Assembly: GCF_003663945.1 (NCBI RefSeq)
Contig: NZ_RCCH01000007.1
Coordinates: 62,001-126,000 of the forward strand
Reading direction: 5' to 3'
From: Lacinutrix venerupis
Lineage (GTDB): Bacteria; Bacteroidota; Bacteroidia; Flavobacteriales; Flavobacteriaceae
DNA length: 64,000 nt
Shown in pieces: positions 1 through 9,478 of this stretch (position 1 is the stretch's first letter; every line of letters starts with the position of its first letter). Below the pieces are notes generated by a model that was not told the DNA's origin, searched no databases, and was given only the letters and a program-made list of their open reading frames with translations. The position numbers and the translations under genes were made by a program.

Positions 1-1278
1 TTCTATAGATTTAAAATCTCTTAAATTTTCTCCAATATAAATTTGTCTTGGGCGTCCTATTGGCTCTTTACGGTTTCTCATTTCTTTCCATTGCGCTATC
101 CATCCTGGTAAACGACCTAAAGCAAACATAACTGTAAACATTTCTACAGGAATACCCATAGCTCTGTAAATAATTCCTGAGTAAAAATCTACATTTGGAT
201 ATAATTTTCTTTTTACAAAGTACTCGTCACTTAATGCTTCTGCTGCTAAGCCTTTAGCAATATCTAATACTGGATCTTCAACACCTAAATCTCCTAGAAC
301 TTCGTCTGCAGCAACTTTTATAATTTTTGCACGAGGATCGAAGTTTTTGTATACTCTATGCCCGAATCCCATTAAACGGAAAGGATCGTTTTTGTCTTTA
401 GCCTTAGCCATAAACTTTTTAGTATCTCCTCCGTCTTCTTTAATTGCTTCAAGCATTTCTAAAACTGCCTGGTTTGCACCACCGTGTAATGGTCCCCAAA
501 GTGCAGAAATACCTGATGATAAAGATGCAAATAATCCTGTGTGTGCAGAACCAACTATTCTTACTGTTGAAGTAGAACAGTTTTGTTCATGGTCTGCATG
601 TAGAATTAATAATTTATCTAATGCATTTACTAATATATCGCTTTGTTTATAAGTTTCGTTTGGTTTAGAGAACATCATATTTAAAATGTTTTCTACGTAA
701 CCTAAAGAGCTATCTCCATAACTTAATGGCATACCTTTTTTCTTACGCATTGTCCAAGCGACTAATACTGGAAATTTTCCCATTATCTTACATACGGTAT
801 TGTACATATCTTCTTCAGAATCTACATTTACCGATGAAGGATTAAAAGCTGTTAACGCACTTGTTAAAGATGATAACACTCCCATTGGGTGTGCTGACTT
901 AGGAAAAGCATCTAATATTTTCTTTACATCGTCATCTACAACAGATTGCTCTTTAATATCTTCATTAAATTTATCTAATTGCTGCTGAGTTGGTAGCTCG
1001 CCAAAAATTAACAAATATGCAACTTCTAAAAAGTCTGCTTTTTCTGCTAGTTCTTCTATAGAGTAACCTCTATATCTTAATATACCTTCTTCTCCATTTA
1101 AAAAGGTAATGGCACTTTCGCAAGAACCTGTATTTTTATAACCAGGATCTATAGTAGTAACTCCACCAGTAACACTTCTAAGTGTTTTTATATCTATTGC
1201 GACTTCATTTTCTGTTCCTACAATTAAAGGAAACTCGTGCTTTTTTCCGTCTATTTCTAACGTAGCAGTTTTTGACAT
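1..1278 (-). CDS. gltA: citrate synthase, 3' end cut by window edge
   Basis: Condenses oxaloacetate with acetyl-CoA to citrate, the entry step of the TCA cycle, in the cytoplasm. The window holds 426 codons from ATG at 1278 and ends without a stop; type II bacterial enzymes are about 428 residues, so only a few residues are missing. The catalytic triad is visible: His265 in GPLHGGANQ, His307 in FGHRVYKNFDPRA and Asp364 in PNVDFYSG. The N-terminal strand-rich segment is typical of the long, hexameric type II form. It follows eno with its terminator between, so it is probably transcribed separately. No insertion or frameshift is seen. Confidence 0.97.
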   Translation of the reverse strand, partial: MSKTATLEIDGKKHEFPLIVGTENEVAIDIKTLRSVTGGVTTIDPGYKNTGSCESAITFLNGEEGILRYRGYSIEELAEKADFLEVAYLLIFGELPTQQQLDKFNEDIKEQSVVDDDVKKILDAFPKSAHPMGVLSSLTSALTAFNPSSVNVDSEEDMYNTVCKIMGKFPVLVAWTMRKKKGMPLSYGDSSLGYVENILNMMFSKPNETYKQSDILVNALDKLLILHADHEQNCSTSTVRIVGSAHTGLFASLSSGISALWGPLHGGANQAVLEMLEAIKEDGGDTKKFMAKAKDKNDPFRLMGFGHRVYKNFDPRAKIIKVAADEVLGDLGVEDPVLDIAKGLAAEALSDEYFVKRKLYPNVDFYSGIIYRAMGIPVEMFTVMFALGRLPGWIAQWKEMRNRKEPIGRPRQIYIGENLRDFKSIE

Positions 1279-1395
1279 ATTTTTATTTGTTTTTTTCTAG
1301 TTTATTGAGGACTGCTAATTTACAAAATAAGCTCCTATTTATAAAGTATATTTACAAGGATTTAACAATTTAAGTATTGATAAAAATTATGGTAC

Positions 1396-1430
1396 AAAAA
1401 AGCCTTTCAAAAAATTAATGAAAGGCTTAA
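1396..1430 (-). terminator. intrinsic terminator of eno
   Basis: A 10-bp perfect stem (AAGCCTTTCA at 1400-1409 with its complement at 1419-1428) is followed on the minus strand by a run of six T (1396-1401). It lies 25 bases after the eno stop codon and points the same way. Confidence 0.88.
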
Positions 1431-1454
1431 ATTTTAATATCTTAATAAATGCTA

Positions 1455-2768
<1,314 letters not shown>

Positions 2769-2776
2769 TTAACCTT

Positions 2777-2784
2777 CAAATTTA
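2777..2784 (-). promoter_or_regulatory. -7 promoter element of eno
   Basis: On the minus strand this reads TAAATTTG, an exact match to the Bacteroidota -7 consensus TAnnTTTG, 29 bases upstream of the eno ATG. No TTG is found at the ideal -33 distance, so the call rests on the -7 box and its position. Confidence 0.55.
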
Positions 2785-2860
2785 CTATTTAATTCTGTGT
2801 TTTTTAAAATTTCCATATAGAATTGAATATAAATTTTGCGATAACGTTTTAGTATAATAA

Positions 2861-2893
2861 AAAAAGCAACAGATTGAATTTCTATTGCTTTTT
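2861..2893 (-). terminator. intrinsic terminator of carA
   Basis: AAAAAGCAA at 2861-2869 pairs with TTGCTTTTT at 2885-2893 around a 15-base loop, and on the minus strand the stem ends in a T run. It starts directly after the carA stop codon. Confidence 0.75.
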
Positions 2894-2898
2894 TTATA

Positions 2899-4002
2899 TT
2901 ATTTGTTTTTTAAAATATTTATAAATTCATCAAATAAATAAGATGAATCATTTGGTCCAGGACTTGCTTCTGGATGGTATTGTACTGAGAATACATTTTT
3001 AGATTTCATTTTTATACCTGCTACAGTATTATCGTTTAAATGTACATGTGTAATCTCTATATCATCATGTGCTTCGGTTTCTTCTCTATTAATTGCAAAT
3101 CCATGGTTTTGAGATGTTATTTCTCCTTTTCCTGTTACTAGATTTTTTACAGGATGATTTATTCCTCTATGTCCATTGTGCATTTTGTATGTTGAAATAC
3201 CATTAGCTAATGCTATTACTTGGTGTCCTAAGCAAATTCCAAATAAAGGCAAATCTCTTTTAATAATTTCTTTAGCAACTTCTTGAGCTTCTATTAATGG
3301 TTCTGGATCTCCTGGTCCATTTGATAAAAAATATCCATCCGGGTTCCAAGAACTTAAATCTTCGAAAGTTGAATTATAAGGAAATACTTTTATATAACTT
3401 CCTCTTTTTGCAAGGTTTCTAAGAATATTCTTTTTAATACCAATATCTAATGCTGCAATTTTTATTGGTGCATTTTCATCTCCTACAAAATAAGGTTCTT
3501 TTGTAGATACTTTTGAAGCTAACTCTAATCCATTCATATTTGGAATATTTGCTAACTCTTTTTTTAATTCTTCTATATTATCAGTTTCAGTAGATATTAC
3601 TGCATTCATTGCTCCATTATCTCGAATATATGCAACTAATGCTCTTGTATCTACATCTGAAATTGTTAAGAGATTGTTTTCATTTAAAAAGTCTTCTAAA
3701 GATCCATCTGCAGCATCACGAGAAAAATTATAGCTAAAATTCTTGCAAATTAAGCCCGCTATTTTAATAGAGTCAGACTCTACTTCCTCATTATTAACAC
3801 CATAGTTTCCTATGTGTGCGTTTGTTGTTACCATTAACTGGCCGTAGTATGAAGGATCTGTAAATATTTCTTGATAACCAGTCATTCCGGTATTAAAGCA
3901 TACTTCACCAAATGCACTGCCTTCCCTACCTACTGCTTTACCATGAAAAATGGTACCATCGGCTAATAAGATTACTGCTTTCTTTAATTTTTGATATTTC
4001 AT
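2899..4002 (-). CDS. carA: carbamoyl-phosphate synthase, small (glutaminase) subunit
   Basis: Hydrolyses glutamine and passes ammonia to CarB for carbamoyl phosphate, the precursor of arginine and pyrimidines. The N-terminal CPSase domain covers about residues 8-140 (AVILLADGTIFHGKAVG, GYQEIFTDPSYYGQ) and a class I glutamine amidotransferase domain follows. The nucleophile elbow FGICLGHQ and the QYHPEASPGP histidine/glutamate motif are intact. I chose ATG 4002 (367 residues) because it begins the conserved domain; the reading frame runs open to 4035, but that overlaps a probable -7 box (one mismatch) at 4033-4040. carB is not in the window. Its place after the ribosomal cluster and before eno is typical of flavobacteria. 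Confidence 0.96.
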   Translation of the reverse strand: MKYQKLKKAVILLADGTIFHGKAVGREGSAFGEVCFNTGMTGYQEIFTDPSYYGQLMVTTNAHIGNYGVNNEEVESDSIKIAGLICKNFSYNFSRDAADGSLEDFLNENNLLTISDVDTRALVAYIRDNGAMNAVISTETDNIEELKKELANIPNMNGLELASKVSTKEPYFVGDENAPIKIAALDIGIKKNILRNLAKRGSYIKVFPYNSTFEDLSSWNPDGYFLSNGPGDPEPLIEAQEVAKEIIKRDLPLFGICLGHQVIALANGISTYKMHNGHRGINHPVKNLVTGKGEITSQNHGFAINREETEAHDDIEITHVHLNDNTVAGIKMKSKNVFSVQYHPEASPGPNDSSYLFDEFINILKNK

Positions 4003-4043
4003 AATTTGTAGTAGTTGTGTCAAAAAGTTTTGCAAAATTGCAT

Positions 4044-4074
4044 AAAAAAAAGGATAAACTAAAATAGTTTATCC
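4044..4074 (-). terminator. terminator of the 4100-4864 gene (copy 1 of a shared terminator)
   Basis: GGATAAACTA at 4052-4061 pairs perfectly with 4065-4074 around a three-base loop, and the minus strand then reads eight T (4044-4051). The stem and loop are identical to the rplQ terminator at 5778-5809. Confidence 0.9.
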
Positions 4075-4099
4075 TTTATATATTAAATGATTATTAACA

Positions 4100-4864
4100 T
4101 TATAACGAATTATAATATTTCATAATCTTAATTACATCTTTTTCTTCTTTATAAGATAAATTATTTTTCTTTACATAGCTAACGATTTCTTTTTTAAAAT
4201 CGGACATTATATCTAAAATCTGCTTCTTTTTTAATTTAATTTCTTGAACATTATAGTTGTCTTTTGAATAAAAATAGTCTTCTTTTATATAATATCTATC
4301 GTTTGTTTCTTTAAGTTTAGTCAGAACATTTACAGATCCTTTTAAAATTTCTCCTTGATAGCTTTTTGTAAAAGTTATTTTCTCTCCTTGAGATAAGAGA
4401 AAATGAAATCTAGACTTATTTGTTTCAATATTGTTCATCTTCTTTAATAGGATATTATCAAGTTTGGCATAATTTATATTACTGTCTCCAAACATGTAAA
4501 TAGAATCCTTTTTATATTCGGTAACCAATTTATCTTCGTTCGAATTATAATTACCGTTTTCTATTTTATATACTTTTTTATCTTTAGTATAAATAGTTAA
4601 CTCTCTATTGTTTTCTAAAACTAACGGAGTTCCTTTAACTAGTTCCTCTTTATTTACATACATCCACTGGCCTTTTGAGTTCACTGCGGCATAAGCTAAA
4701 CGATCGTTATTATTTATTTGAGGCCCTTGCCACATGGCGTGACTATAAGTTTCTGGGTTAAGCGTTAAACTGCTTTCTCCTACTGCTCCAACGTTAGGTT
4801 GGTTAATTTGAGCATTACTGATAAAAAAAATAAAATTAATGGCAATAAAAACTACTTTTCTCAT
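4100..4864 (-). CDS. secreted protein of unknown function, paralogue of the next gene
   Basis: I do not recognise a named family. The 254-residue product begins with a signal peptide (MRKVVFIAINFIFFISNAQ). The start at ATG 4864 is chosen because the open frame upstream to 4900 adds residues ahead of this signal peptide. It shares its whole body with the product of 4993-5709: both have SRGQW/SKGQW near residue 60, the NGNYN...KLVTEY.KDSIY.FGD block, NKSRFHF.LSQGEK, TNDRY/TSDKY, and a C-terminus of form YKEE.DV.KI.KYYN.L. This copy has an additional stretch near residues 20-40 (MWQGPQINNNDRLAYAA). Both sit between rplQ and carA. The mature protein is probably periplasmic or outer-membrane associated; function unknown. 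Confidence 0.85.
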   Translation of the reverse strand: MRKVVFIAINFIFFISNAQINQPNVGAVGESSLTLNPETYSHAMWQGPQINNNDRLAYAAVNSKGQWMYVNKEELVKGTPLVLENNRELTIYTKDKKVYKIENGNYNSNEDKLVTEYKKDSIYMFGDSNINYAKLDNILLKKMNNIETNKSRFHFLLSQGEKITFTKSYQGEILKGSVNVLTKLKETNDRYYIKEDYFYSKDNYNVQEIKLKKKQILDIMSDFKKEIVSYVKKNNLSYKEEKDVIKIMKYYNSL

Positions 4865-4932
4865 AATTAAAATATTTTTGGTTACTATAAAAAATATCAA
4901 AAATCACACCAAAAAATAAAAAATAAACAAAC

Positions 4933-4967
4933 AAAAAAAAAAAAGGATAAACTGTTTAAGTTTATCC
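4933..4967 (-). terminator. terminator of the 4993-5709 gene (copy 2, diverged loop)
   Basis: GGATAAACT at 4945-4953 pairs with 4959-4967; on the minus strand a run of about twelve T follows. The stem is the same as in the terminators at 4044-4074 and 5778-5809, but the loop differs. Confidence 0.9.
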
Positions 4968-4992
4968 TTTTAAGTATTAATGTTAATTTAAA

Positions 4993-5709
4993 TTATAGTG
5001 TATTATAATATTTTATAATTTTAACTACATCTTCTTCTTCTTTATAAGATAAGTCATTTCTCTTAACATAGTCTGTAATATCTTTTTTTGCATCGGACAT
5101 TACATTTAATAAATGTTTTTTCTTAAGTCTTATCTCCTCAACTGTTGAATTATCTTTTGAAATGTAATAATCGTCATTAAGAATGTATTTGTCGCTTGTT
5201 TCTTTCAACTTTGTCATTACATTAATTGTACCTTCTTTTATGGTAGAAAAATAAGCTTTTGTTAATGTAAGTTTTTCTCCTTGACTTAATATAAAATGAA
5301 ATCTACTTTTATTAGATTCTGTATCGTTAAATTTTCTTAAAACAACGTTATCAAGTTTTGCATGAGCGATATTTTTATCTCCAAATACATAAATTGAATC
5401 TTTAGTATACTCTGTTACTAATTTATCTAATTTAGCATTATAATTACCATTTTCAATTTTATAAACTTTATCATCTTTTGTAAAAATAACTAAATTGCAA
5501 TTATCTTCTAAAGCTAATGGCGTCCCTTTTACTGTAGTTTTCCAAGAAGAAGTCATCCATTGTCCTCTGGAATTAACGGCATCAAAAGCGTTTCTAAAAT
5601 CGTTAGATGCTGCCGGGCCACTTAAATTCTGCATGGGATTTGCGCTTCCTTGAGAATAAGAAGTTAAAGTTATTAAAAGAGTTAATGCAATAAACATTAT
5701 TTTTTTCAT
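4993..5709 (-). CDS. secreted protein of unknown function, paralogue of the previous gene
   Basis: A 238-residue protein with a clear signal peptide (MKKIMFIALTLLITLTSYSQ) and no recognised domain. It is a diverged tandem copy of the 4100-4864 product, with the same order of conserved blocks over its whole length, ending in a lysine/glutamate-rich helix (residues about 195-238). The start ATG 5709 is the only one giving a signal peptide. An exact TATTTTTG -7 box lies 62 bases upstream, just below the rplQ terminator, so the gene is probably transcribed on its own. Single strand-rich middle and helical tail suggest a soluble envelope protein; function unknown. Confidence 0.87.
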   Translation of the reverse strand: MKKIMFIALTLLITLTSYSQGSANPMQNLSGPAASNDFRNAFDAVNSRGQWMTSSWKTTVKGTPLALEDNCNLVIFTKDDKVYKIENGNYNAKLDKLVTEYTKDSIYVFGDKNIAHAKLDNVVLRKFNDTESNKSRFHFILSQGEKLTLTKAYFSTIKEGTINVMTKLKETSDKYILNDDYYISKDNSTVEEIRLKKKHLLNVMSDAKKDITDYVKRNDLSYKEEEDVVKIIKYYNTL

Positions 5710-5770
5710 AATTGTATTTTTATTAGTTATAATTAAGGTATCAAGAATTATACCTTTTGGGTGGTTAAAC

Positions 5771-5778
5771 CAAAAATA
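5771..5778 (-). promoter_or_regulatory. -7 promoter element before the 4993-5709 gene
   Basis: The minus strand reads TATTTTTG, an exact TAnnTTTG match, 62 bases upstream of the start codon. The -33 region would lie inside the stem of the rplQ terminator, and no TTG is present there. Confidence 0.45.
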
Positions 5779-5809
5779 AAAAAAAAGGATAAACTAAAAT
5801 AGTTTATCC
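5778..5809 (-). terminator. terminator of the ribosomal cluster after rplQ (copy 3)
   Basis: GGATAAACTA at 5787-5796 pairs perfectly with 5800-5809 around a three-base loop, followed on the minus strand by nine T. It ends the long ribosomal transcription unit 26 bases after the rplQ stop. Confidence 0.92.
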
Positions 5810-5835
5810 TTTTAAAATAATGTTAATTAACATTA

Positions 5836-6303
5836 TTATTCTTCTTCGTTAGTTGCTTTAGTTTCAACTGGAGTAGCTGCAGCTTTTCCACCACGACGAC
5901 TTCTACGCGTAGTTTTCTTAGCTTTCTTATCTGCATTGTAGATTTCATTATAATCTACAAGTTCAATCATTGCCATATCAGCATTATCACCTAAACGGTT
6001 TCCTAACTTAATTATTCTTGTATATCCACCTGGACGATCTCCAATTTTTGCGGCTACATCTCTAAATAATTCTGTAACTGCATCTTTTTGACGCAATTTA
6101 GAAAAAACTAAACGACGATTATGTGTCGTATCGTTTTTAGATTTTGTAATCATTGGCTCAACAAAACCTTTTAAAGCTTTAGCTTTTGCAACAGTTGTGT
6201 TAATACGTTTGTGCTCGATTAAAGAACAAGCCATGTTTGCTAACATTGCTTTTCTATGAGCGGTTTGTCTTCCTAAGTGATTTACTTTTTTTCCGTGTCT
6301 CAT
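5836..6303 (-). CDS. rplQ: 50S ribosomal protein L17
   Basis: Large-subunit protein bound near the peptide exit tunnel. The 155-residue product has the family start [21 protein letters not shown] and the L17 signature around residues 30-55. It carries the C-terminal extension usual in Bacteroidota: a basic patch ([15 protein letters not shown]) followed by an alanine/threonine/glutamate tail ending NEEE; the E. coli protein stops at 127. It is the last gene of the ribosomal run, directly after rpoA, and is closed by a strong terminator. Confidence 0.98.
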   Translation of the reverse strand: MRHGKKVNHLGRQTAHRKAMLANMACSLIEHKRINTTVAKAKALKGFVEPMITKSKNDTTHNRRLVFSKLRQKDAVTELFRDVAAKIGDRPGGYTRIIKLGNRLGDNADMAMIELVDYNEIYNADKKAKKTTRRSRRGGKAAATPVETKATNEEE

Positions 6304-6373
6304 GACATTTGTGTTATCATCTTGCTACCAAACTCATTTTTTGAGGAGCAAAATATGATTAATAAAAAAATTG

Positions 6374-7366
6374 TTAGTCTTTATCTAACTTATATTTTGA
6401 TAAGTCCATTCCGAAATTTAAACCTTTTACATTTACAAGCTCTTCAAGCTCTGTTAAAGATTTCTTACCGAAGTTACGGAACTTCATTAAATCGTTTTTA
6501 TTGAAAGATACTAAGTCTCCTAATGTATCTACTTCAGCAGCTTTTAAACAATTAAGTGCACGTACAGATAAATCCATATCCACTAATTTAGTTTTAAGCA
6601 ACTGTCTCATGTGAAGTGACTCTTCATCATAAGTTTCGGTTTGTGCTATTTCATCAGCTTCTAATGTAATACGCTCATCTGAGAATAACATGAAGTGGTG
6701 AATTAACGTTTTTGCAGCTTCTGTTAAAGCATCTTGAGGAGTTATTGATCCGTCAGATTGAATTTCGAAAACTAATTTTTCGTAATCTGTCTTTTGCTCT
6801 ACACGGTAATTCTCAATGCTATACTTAACATTCTTTATTGGTGTATAAATTGAATCTGTAAAGATTGTTCCTATTGGTGCAGAAGCTTTCTTGTTTTCTT
6901 CTGCAGGAACATAACCTCTTCCTTTTTCAATAGTAATTTCCATAGAAACACTCACTTTACGATCTAAGTTACAGATTACTAAATCTGAATTTAATACTTG
7001 GAAACCTGAAATAAACTTTTGGAAATCACCTGCTGTAATTTTATCTTGACCAGAAATAGAGATAGAAACAGACTCGTTATCTACATCTTCTATTTGACGC
7101 TTAAAACGCATTTGTTTTAAGTTTAATATAATTTCTGTTACGTCTTCTACGACACCTGCTATTGCAGAAAATTCGTGATCAACACCTTCTATTCTTACCG
7201 ATGTTATTGCAAATCCTTCTAAAGAAGATAATAAAACTCTTCTTAAAGCATTTCCTACTGTTAATCCATATCCTGGTTCTAGTGGTCTGAATTCGAATTT
7301 ACCTTCGAAATCAGTAGAATCAATCATGATTACTTTATCGGGCTTTTGAAAATTAAATACTGCCAT
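6374..7366 (-). CDS. rpoA: DNA-directed RNA polymerase alpha subunit
   Basis: Scaffold subunit whose N-terminal domain dimerises and binds beta and beta', and whose C-terminal domain contacts DNA upstream elements and activators. The 330-residue length is standard. The N-terminal domain (to about residue 235) shows [28 protein letters not shown]; the C-terminal helix-hairpin-helix domain (about 255-320) shows [20 protein letters not shown] and [14 protein letters not shown]. It lies between rpsD and rplQ as in the alpha operon. The 70-base gap before rplQ holds a small CTCA/TGAG inverted repeat of uncertain meaning. Confidence 0.98.
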   Translation of the reverse strand: MAVFNFQKPDKVIMIDSTDFEGKFEFRPLEPGYGLTVGNALRRVLLSSLEGFAITSVRIEGVDHEFSAIAGVVEDVTEIILNLKQMRFKRQIEDVDNESVSISISGQDKITAGDFQKFISGFQVLNSDLVICNLDRKVSVSMEITIEKGRGYVPAEENKKASAPIGTIFTDSIYTPIKNVKYSIENYRVEQKTDYEKLVFEIQSDGSITPQDALTEAAKTLIHHFMLFSDERITLEADEIAQTETYDEESLHMRQLLKTKLVDMDLSVRALNCLKAAEVDTLGDLVSFNKNDLMKFRNFGKKSLTELEELVNVKGLNFGMDLSKYKLDKD

Positions 7367-7461
7367 TTTTTTCTTCGTTTTAATTGTTATTTAGTTGCGC
7401 GGTTAATAAGTTTGAAGAACACAAATAAACCCTTTGGCTAAATACCAATATTAATAATTTA

Positions 7462-8067
7462 TTATTTAGAGTATAATTCGACGATGAATTGCTCATTAAT
7501 GTTTTCTGGAATTTGAATTCTAGCAGGAACAGAAACATATGTTCCTTCTTTAGTTGCAGAATTCCAAGTTATCCATTCGTAAACATTACTTGAATTTGAT
7601 AATGATCTTTCGATAGCTTCTAAAGATTTAGATTTTTCTCTAACTGCTACAACATCACCTGCTTTTAATTGGTAAGAAGGTACATTTACCAACTCTCCAT
7701 TTACCGTAATGTGTCTGTGTGATACTAATTGTCTTGCGGCACTTCTTGTTGGAGCGATTCCCATTCTAAATACTACGTTGTCTAATCTAGACTCACATAA
7801 TTGTAATAAAACCTCACCTGTAATACCTGGAGCAGCTGTTGCTCTTTTAAACATATTTCTGAATTGCTTCTCTAATACACCGTAAGTATATTTAGCTTTT
7901 TGCTTTTCCATTAATTGGATTGCATATTCAGATTTCTTTCCACGACGACGTGCGTTACCATGTTGTCCTGGTGGGTAATTTCTTTTTTCGAAGGCTTTAT
8001 CGTCTCCGAAGATAGCTTCGCCAAATTTACGAGCTATTTTAGTTTTAGGACCAGTATATCTTGCCAT
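7462..8067 (-). CDS. rpsD: 30S ribosomal protein S4
   Basis: Primary 16S rRNA binder that nucleates assembly of the 5' domain, 201 residues. It shows [16 protein letters not shown], the S4 RNA-binding domain at about residues 90-155 ([34 protein letters not shown]) and the C-terminal segment [16 protein letters not shown]. The N-terminal zinc-binding cysteines of the metal-bound form are absent, so this is the zinc-free type. A 185-base gap separates it from rpsK; that gap holds a promoter box and a foldable leader, suggesting separate control of rpsD, rpoA and rplQ. Confidence 0.98.
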   Translation of the reverse strand: MARYTGPKTKIARKFGEAIFGDDKAFEKRNYPPGQHGNARRRGKKSEYAIQLMEKQKAKYTYGVLEKQFRNMFKRATAAPGITGEVLLQLCESRLDNVVFRMGIAPTRSAARQLVSHRHITVNGELVNVPSYQLKAGDVVAVREKSKSLEAIERSLSNSSNVYEWITWNSATKEGTYVSVPARIQIPENINEQFIVELYSK

Positions 8068-8180
8068 TTTAAATTGTTTTATGAGAGTGCTTGGTGAATT
8101 AAGGTCTTAATCTTATCCTTCGACTAGCGTTGGTCTCTCGTTAATACTTGTTAATATTATTTTTTCAGTTTGCAAATTTA
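8068..8180 (-). promoter_or_regulatory. internal promoter and structured leader of rpsD
   Basis: On the minus strand TAAATTTG (8173-8180) matches the Bacteroidota -7 box exactly. The transcript leader of about 100 bases can fold: GAGAG (8135-8139 on the template) with its partner at 8083-8087, GCT with AGC (8126-8128 with 8089-8091), and an inner hairpin between 8117-8120 and 8101-8104. In other bacteria S4 represses its own operon by binding a leader; that this leader does so is inference. Confidence 0.5.
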
Positions 8181-8252
8181 CACAAAAAAATTAACATCAG
8201 CTATATTAAATAACTGATATTAATTTTATCTATAAATGCAAATGCAATGTAA

Positions 8253-8645
8253 TTAAACTCTTCTACGCTTAGGAGGACGACATCCATTGTGCGGTAAAGG
8301 TGTAACATCAATAATTTCTGTTACTTCAATACCAGCATTATGTATAGAACGAATAGCAGATTCTCTACCATTTCCTGGACCTTTAACGTAAACTTTTACT
8401 TTCTTTAATCCAGCTTCCTTTGCTACTCCTGCTGCATCTTCTGCACATAATTGTGCTGCGTAAGGTGTGTTCTTTTTAGAACCTCTAAATCCCATTTTTC
8501 CAGCAGATGACCATGAAATTACATCACCTTTCTTGTTTGTTAATGAGATAATAATGTTGTTAAAAGAAGCTGTTATGTGAGCTTCTCCAACAGCTTCAAC
8601 TATAACTTTACGTTTTTTAGCTGATTTTGTATTTGTCTTTGCCAT
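8253..8645 (-). CDS. rpsK: 30S ribosomal protein S11
   Basis: Platform protein of the small subunit, contacting the E site and the Shine-Dalgarno helix region. The 130 residues contain the family core [26 protein letters not shown] and the [17 protein letters not shown] motif, ending in [13 protein letters not shown]. It lies 109 bases below rpsM, and the longer gap before rpsD includes a second promoter. The gap upstream shows nothing I can interpret. Confidence 0.98.
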   Translation of the reverse strand: MAKTNTKSAKKRKVIVEAVGEAHITASFNNIIISLTNKKGDVISWSSAGKMGFRGSKKNTPYAAQLCAEDAAGVAKEAGLKKVKVYVKGPGNGRESAIRSIHNAGIEVTEIIDVTPLPHNGCRPPKRRRV

Positions 8646-8754
8646 ATTTCTATAGGGTTGAGTAATTAGTGTATAGTCGCTAGAATCCTAAACTATTATA
8701 ATTTCAAACAGATTCTTTCCAACGCCTAAATACTAAAGACTAAATATTTAATTA

Positions 8755-9129
8755 TTACTTAGTTGCTTTTTTCTTATTAGCAACAGTTTTTCTTCTACCT
8801 TTTCTAGTTCTAGAGTTGTTTTTAGTACGTTGACCTCTTAAAGGTAAACCAGCTCTATGACGAATACCTCTGTAACATCCGATATCCATTAATCGCTTAA
8901 TGTTTAATTGTGTTTCAGAACGTAATTCTCCTTCGATAGTAAATGTTCCAACAGACTCACGAATAGCTGCTATTTGATCATCGTCCCAATCTTGAACTTT
9001 AATACTTTCATCTACTTTAGCTGTCGCTAAAATTTCTTGAGCTCTACTTCTACCTATTCCATAGATATAAGTTAAAGATATAACTCCTCTTTTGTTTTTT
9101 GGTATGTCTACACCTGCAATTCTAGCCAT
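8755..9129 (-). CDS. rpsM: 30S ribosomal protein S13
   Basis: Head protein of the small subunit that bridges to the large subunit and touches P-site tRNA. The 124-residue product starts [26 protein letters not shown] and keeps the signature [21 protein letters not shown] near residue 90, followed by a basic tail that reaches the P site. It starts two bases after the rpmJ stop codon, suggesting coupled translation. Confidence 0.98.
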   Translation of the reverse strand: MARIAGVDIPKNKRGVISLTYIYGIGRSRAQEILATAKVDESIKVQDWDDDQIAAIRESVGTFTIEGELRSETQLNIKRLMDIGCYRGIRHRAGLPLRGQRTKNNSRTRKGRRKTVANKKKATK

Positions 9130-9131
9130 AA

Positions 9132-9248
9132 TTATCCTTGTCTTTGTTTGAATCTAGGATTCTTTTTGTTAATGACGTAAAGTCTTCCTTTTCTACGTAC
9201 GATTTTGCAATCTACGCTTCTTTTTTTAACTGATGCTCTTACTTTCAT
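9132..9248 (-). CDS. rpmJ: 50S ribosomal protein L36
   Basis: A 38-residue gene between infA and rpsM, found by translating the gap: it begins [17 protein letters not shown] and ends NPRFKQRQG, then TAA. L36 binds 23S rRNA at the base of the large-subunit stalk. Classical L36 binds zinc through three cysteines and a histidine; here only one cysteine remains and the usual histidine before KQRQ is phenylalanine, so this is the zinc-independent type. Start ATG 9248 is 5 bases after the infA stop. Confidence 0.96.
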   Translation of the reverse strand: MKVRASVKKRSVDCKIVRRKGRLYVINKKNPRFKQRQG

Positions 9249-9253
9249 CTCTG

Positions 9254-9469
9254 TTAGTATCTATAAGTTATACGAGCCTTAGTTAAATCATAAGGACTCA
9301 TTTCTAATTTCACCTTATCTCCAGGTAACAATTTAATGTAATGCATACGCATCTTACCCGAAATATGTGCCGTCACTATGTGACCATTTTCTAATTCTAC
9401 ACGAAACATAGCATTAGATAATGCTTCTATAATTGTTCCGTCTTGTTCTATTGCTGCTTGTTTTGCCAT
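9254..9469 (-). CDS. infA: translation initiation factor IF-1
   Basis: A 71-residue OB-fold protein that occupies the A site during initiation together with IF-2 and IF-3. The sequence shows [22 protein letters not shown] and [26 protein letters not shown], the normal core of the family at its normal length. It follows secY by 9 bases. In many bacteria map and sometimes adk lie between secY and infA; neither is here. Confidence 0.98.
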   Translation of the reverse strand: MAKQAAIEQDGTIIEALSNAMFRVELENGHIVTAHISGKMRMHYIKLLPGDKVKLEMSPYDLTKARITYRY

Positions 9470-9478
9470 AGTATAATA

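Noticed and set aside
6304-6373. The CTCA/TGAG inverted repeat between rpoA and rplQ as a terminator
   Set aside because: The stem is four base pairs and has no T run; it would also stop transcription before rplQ.
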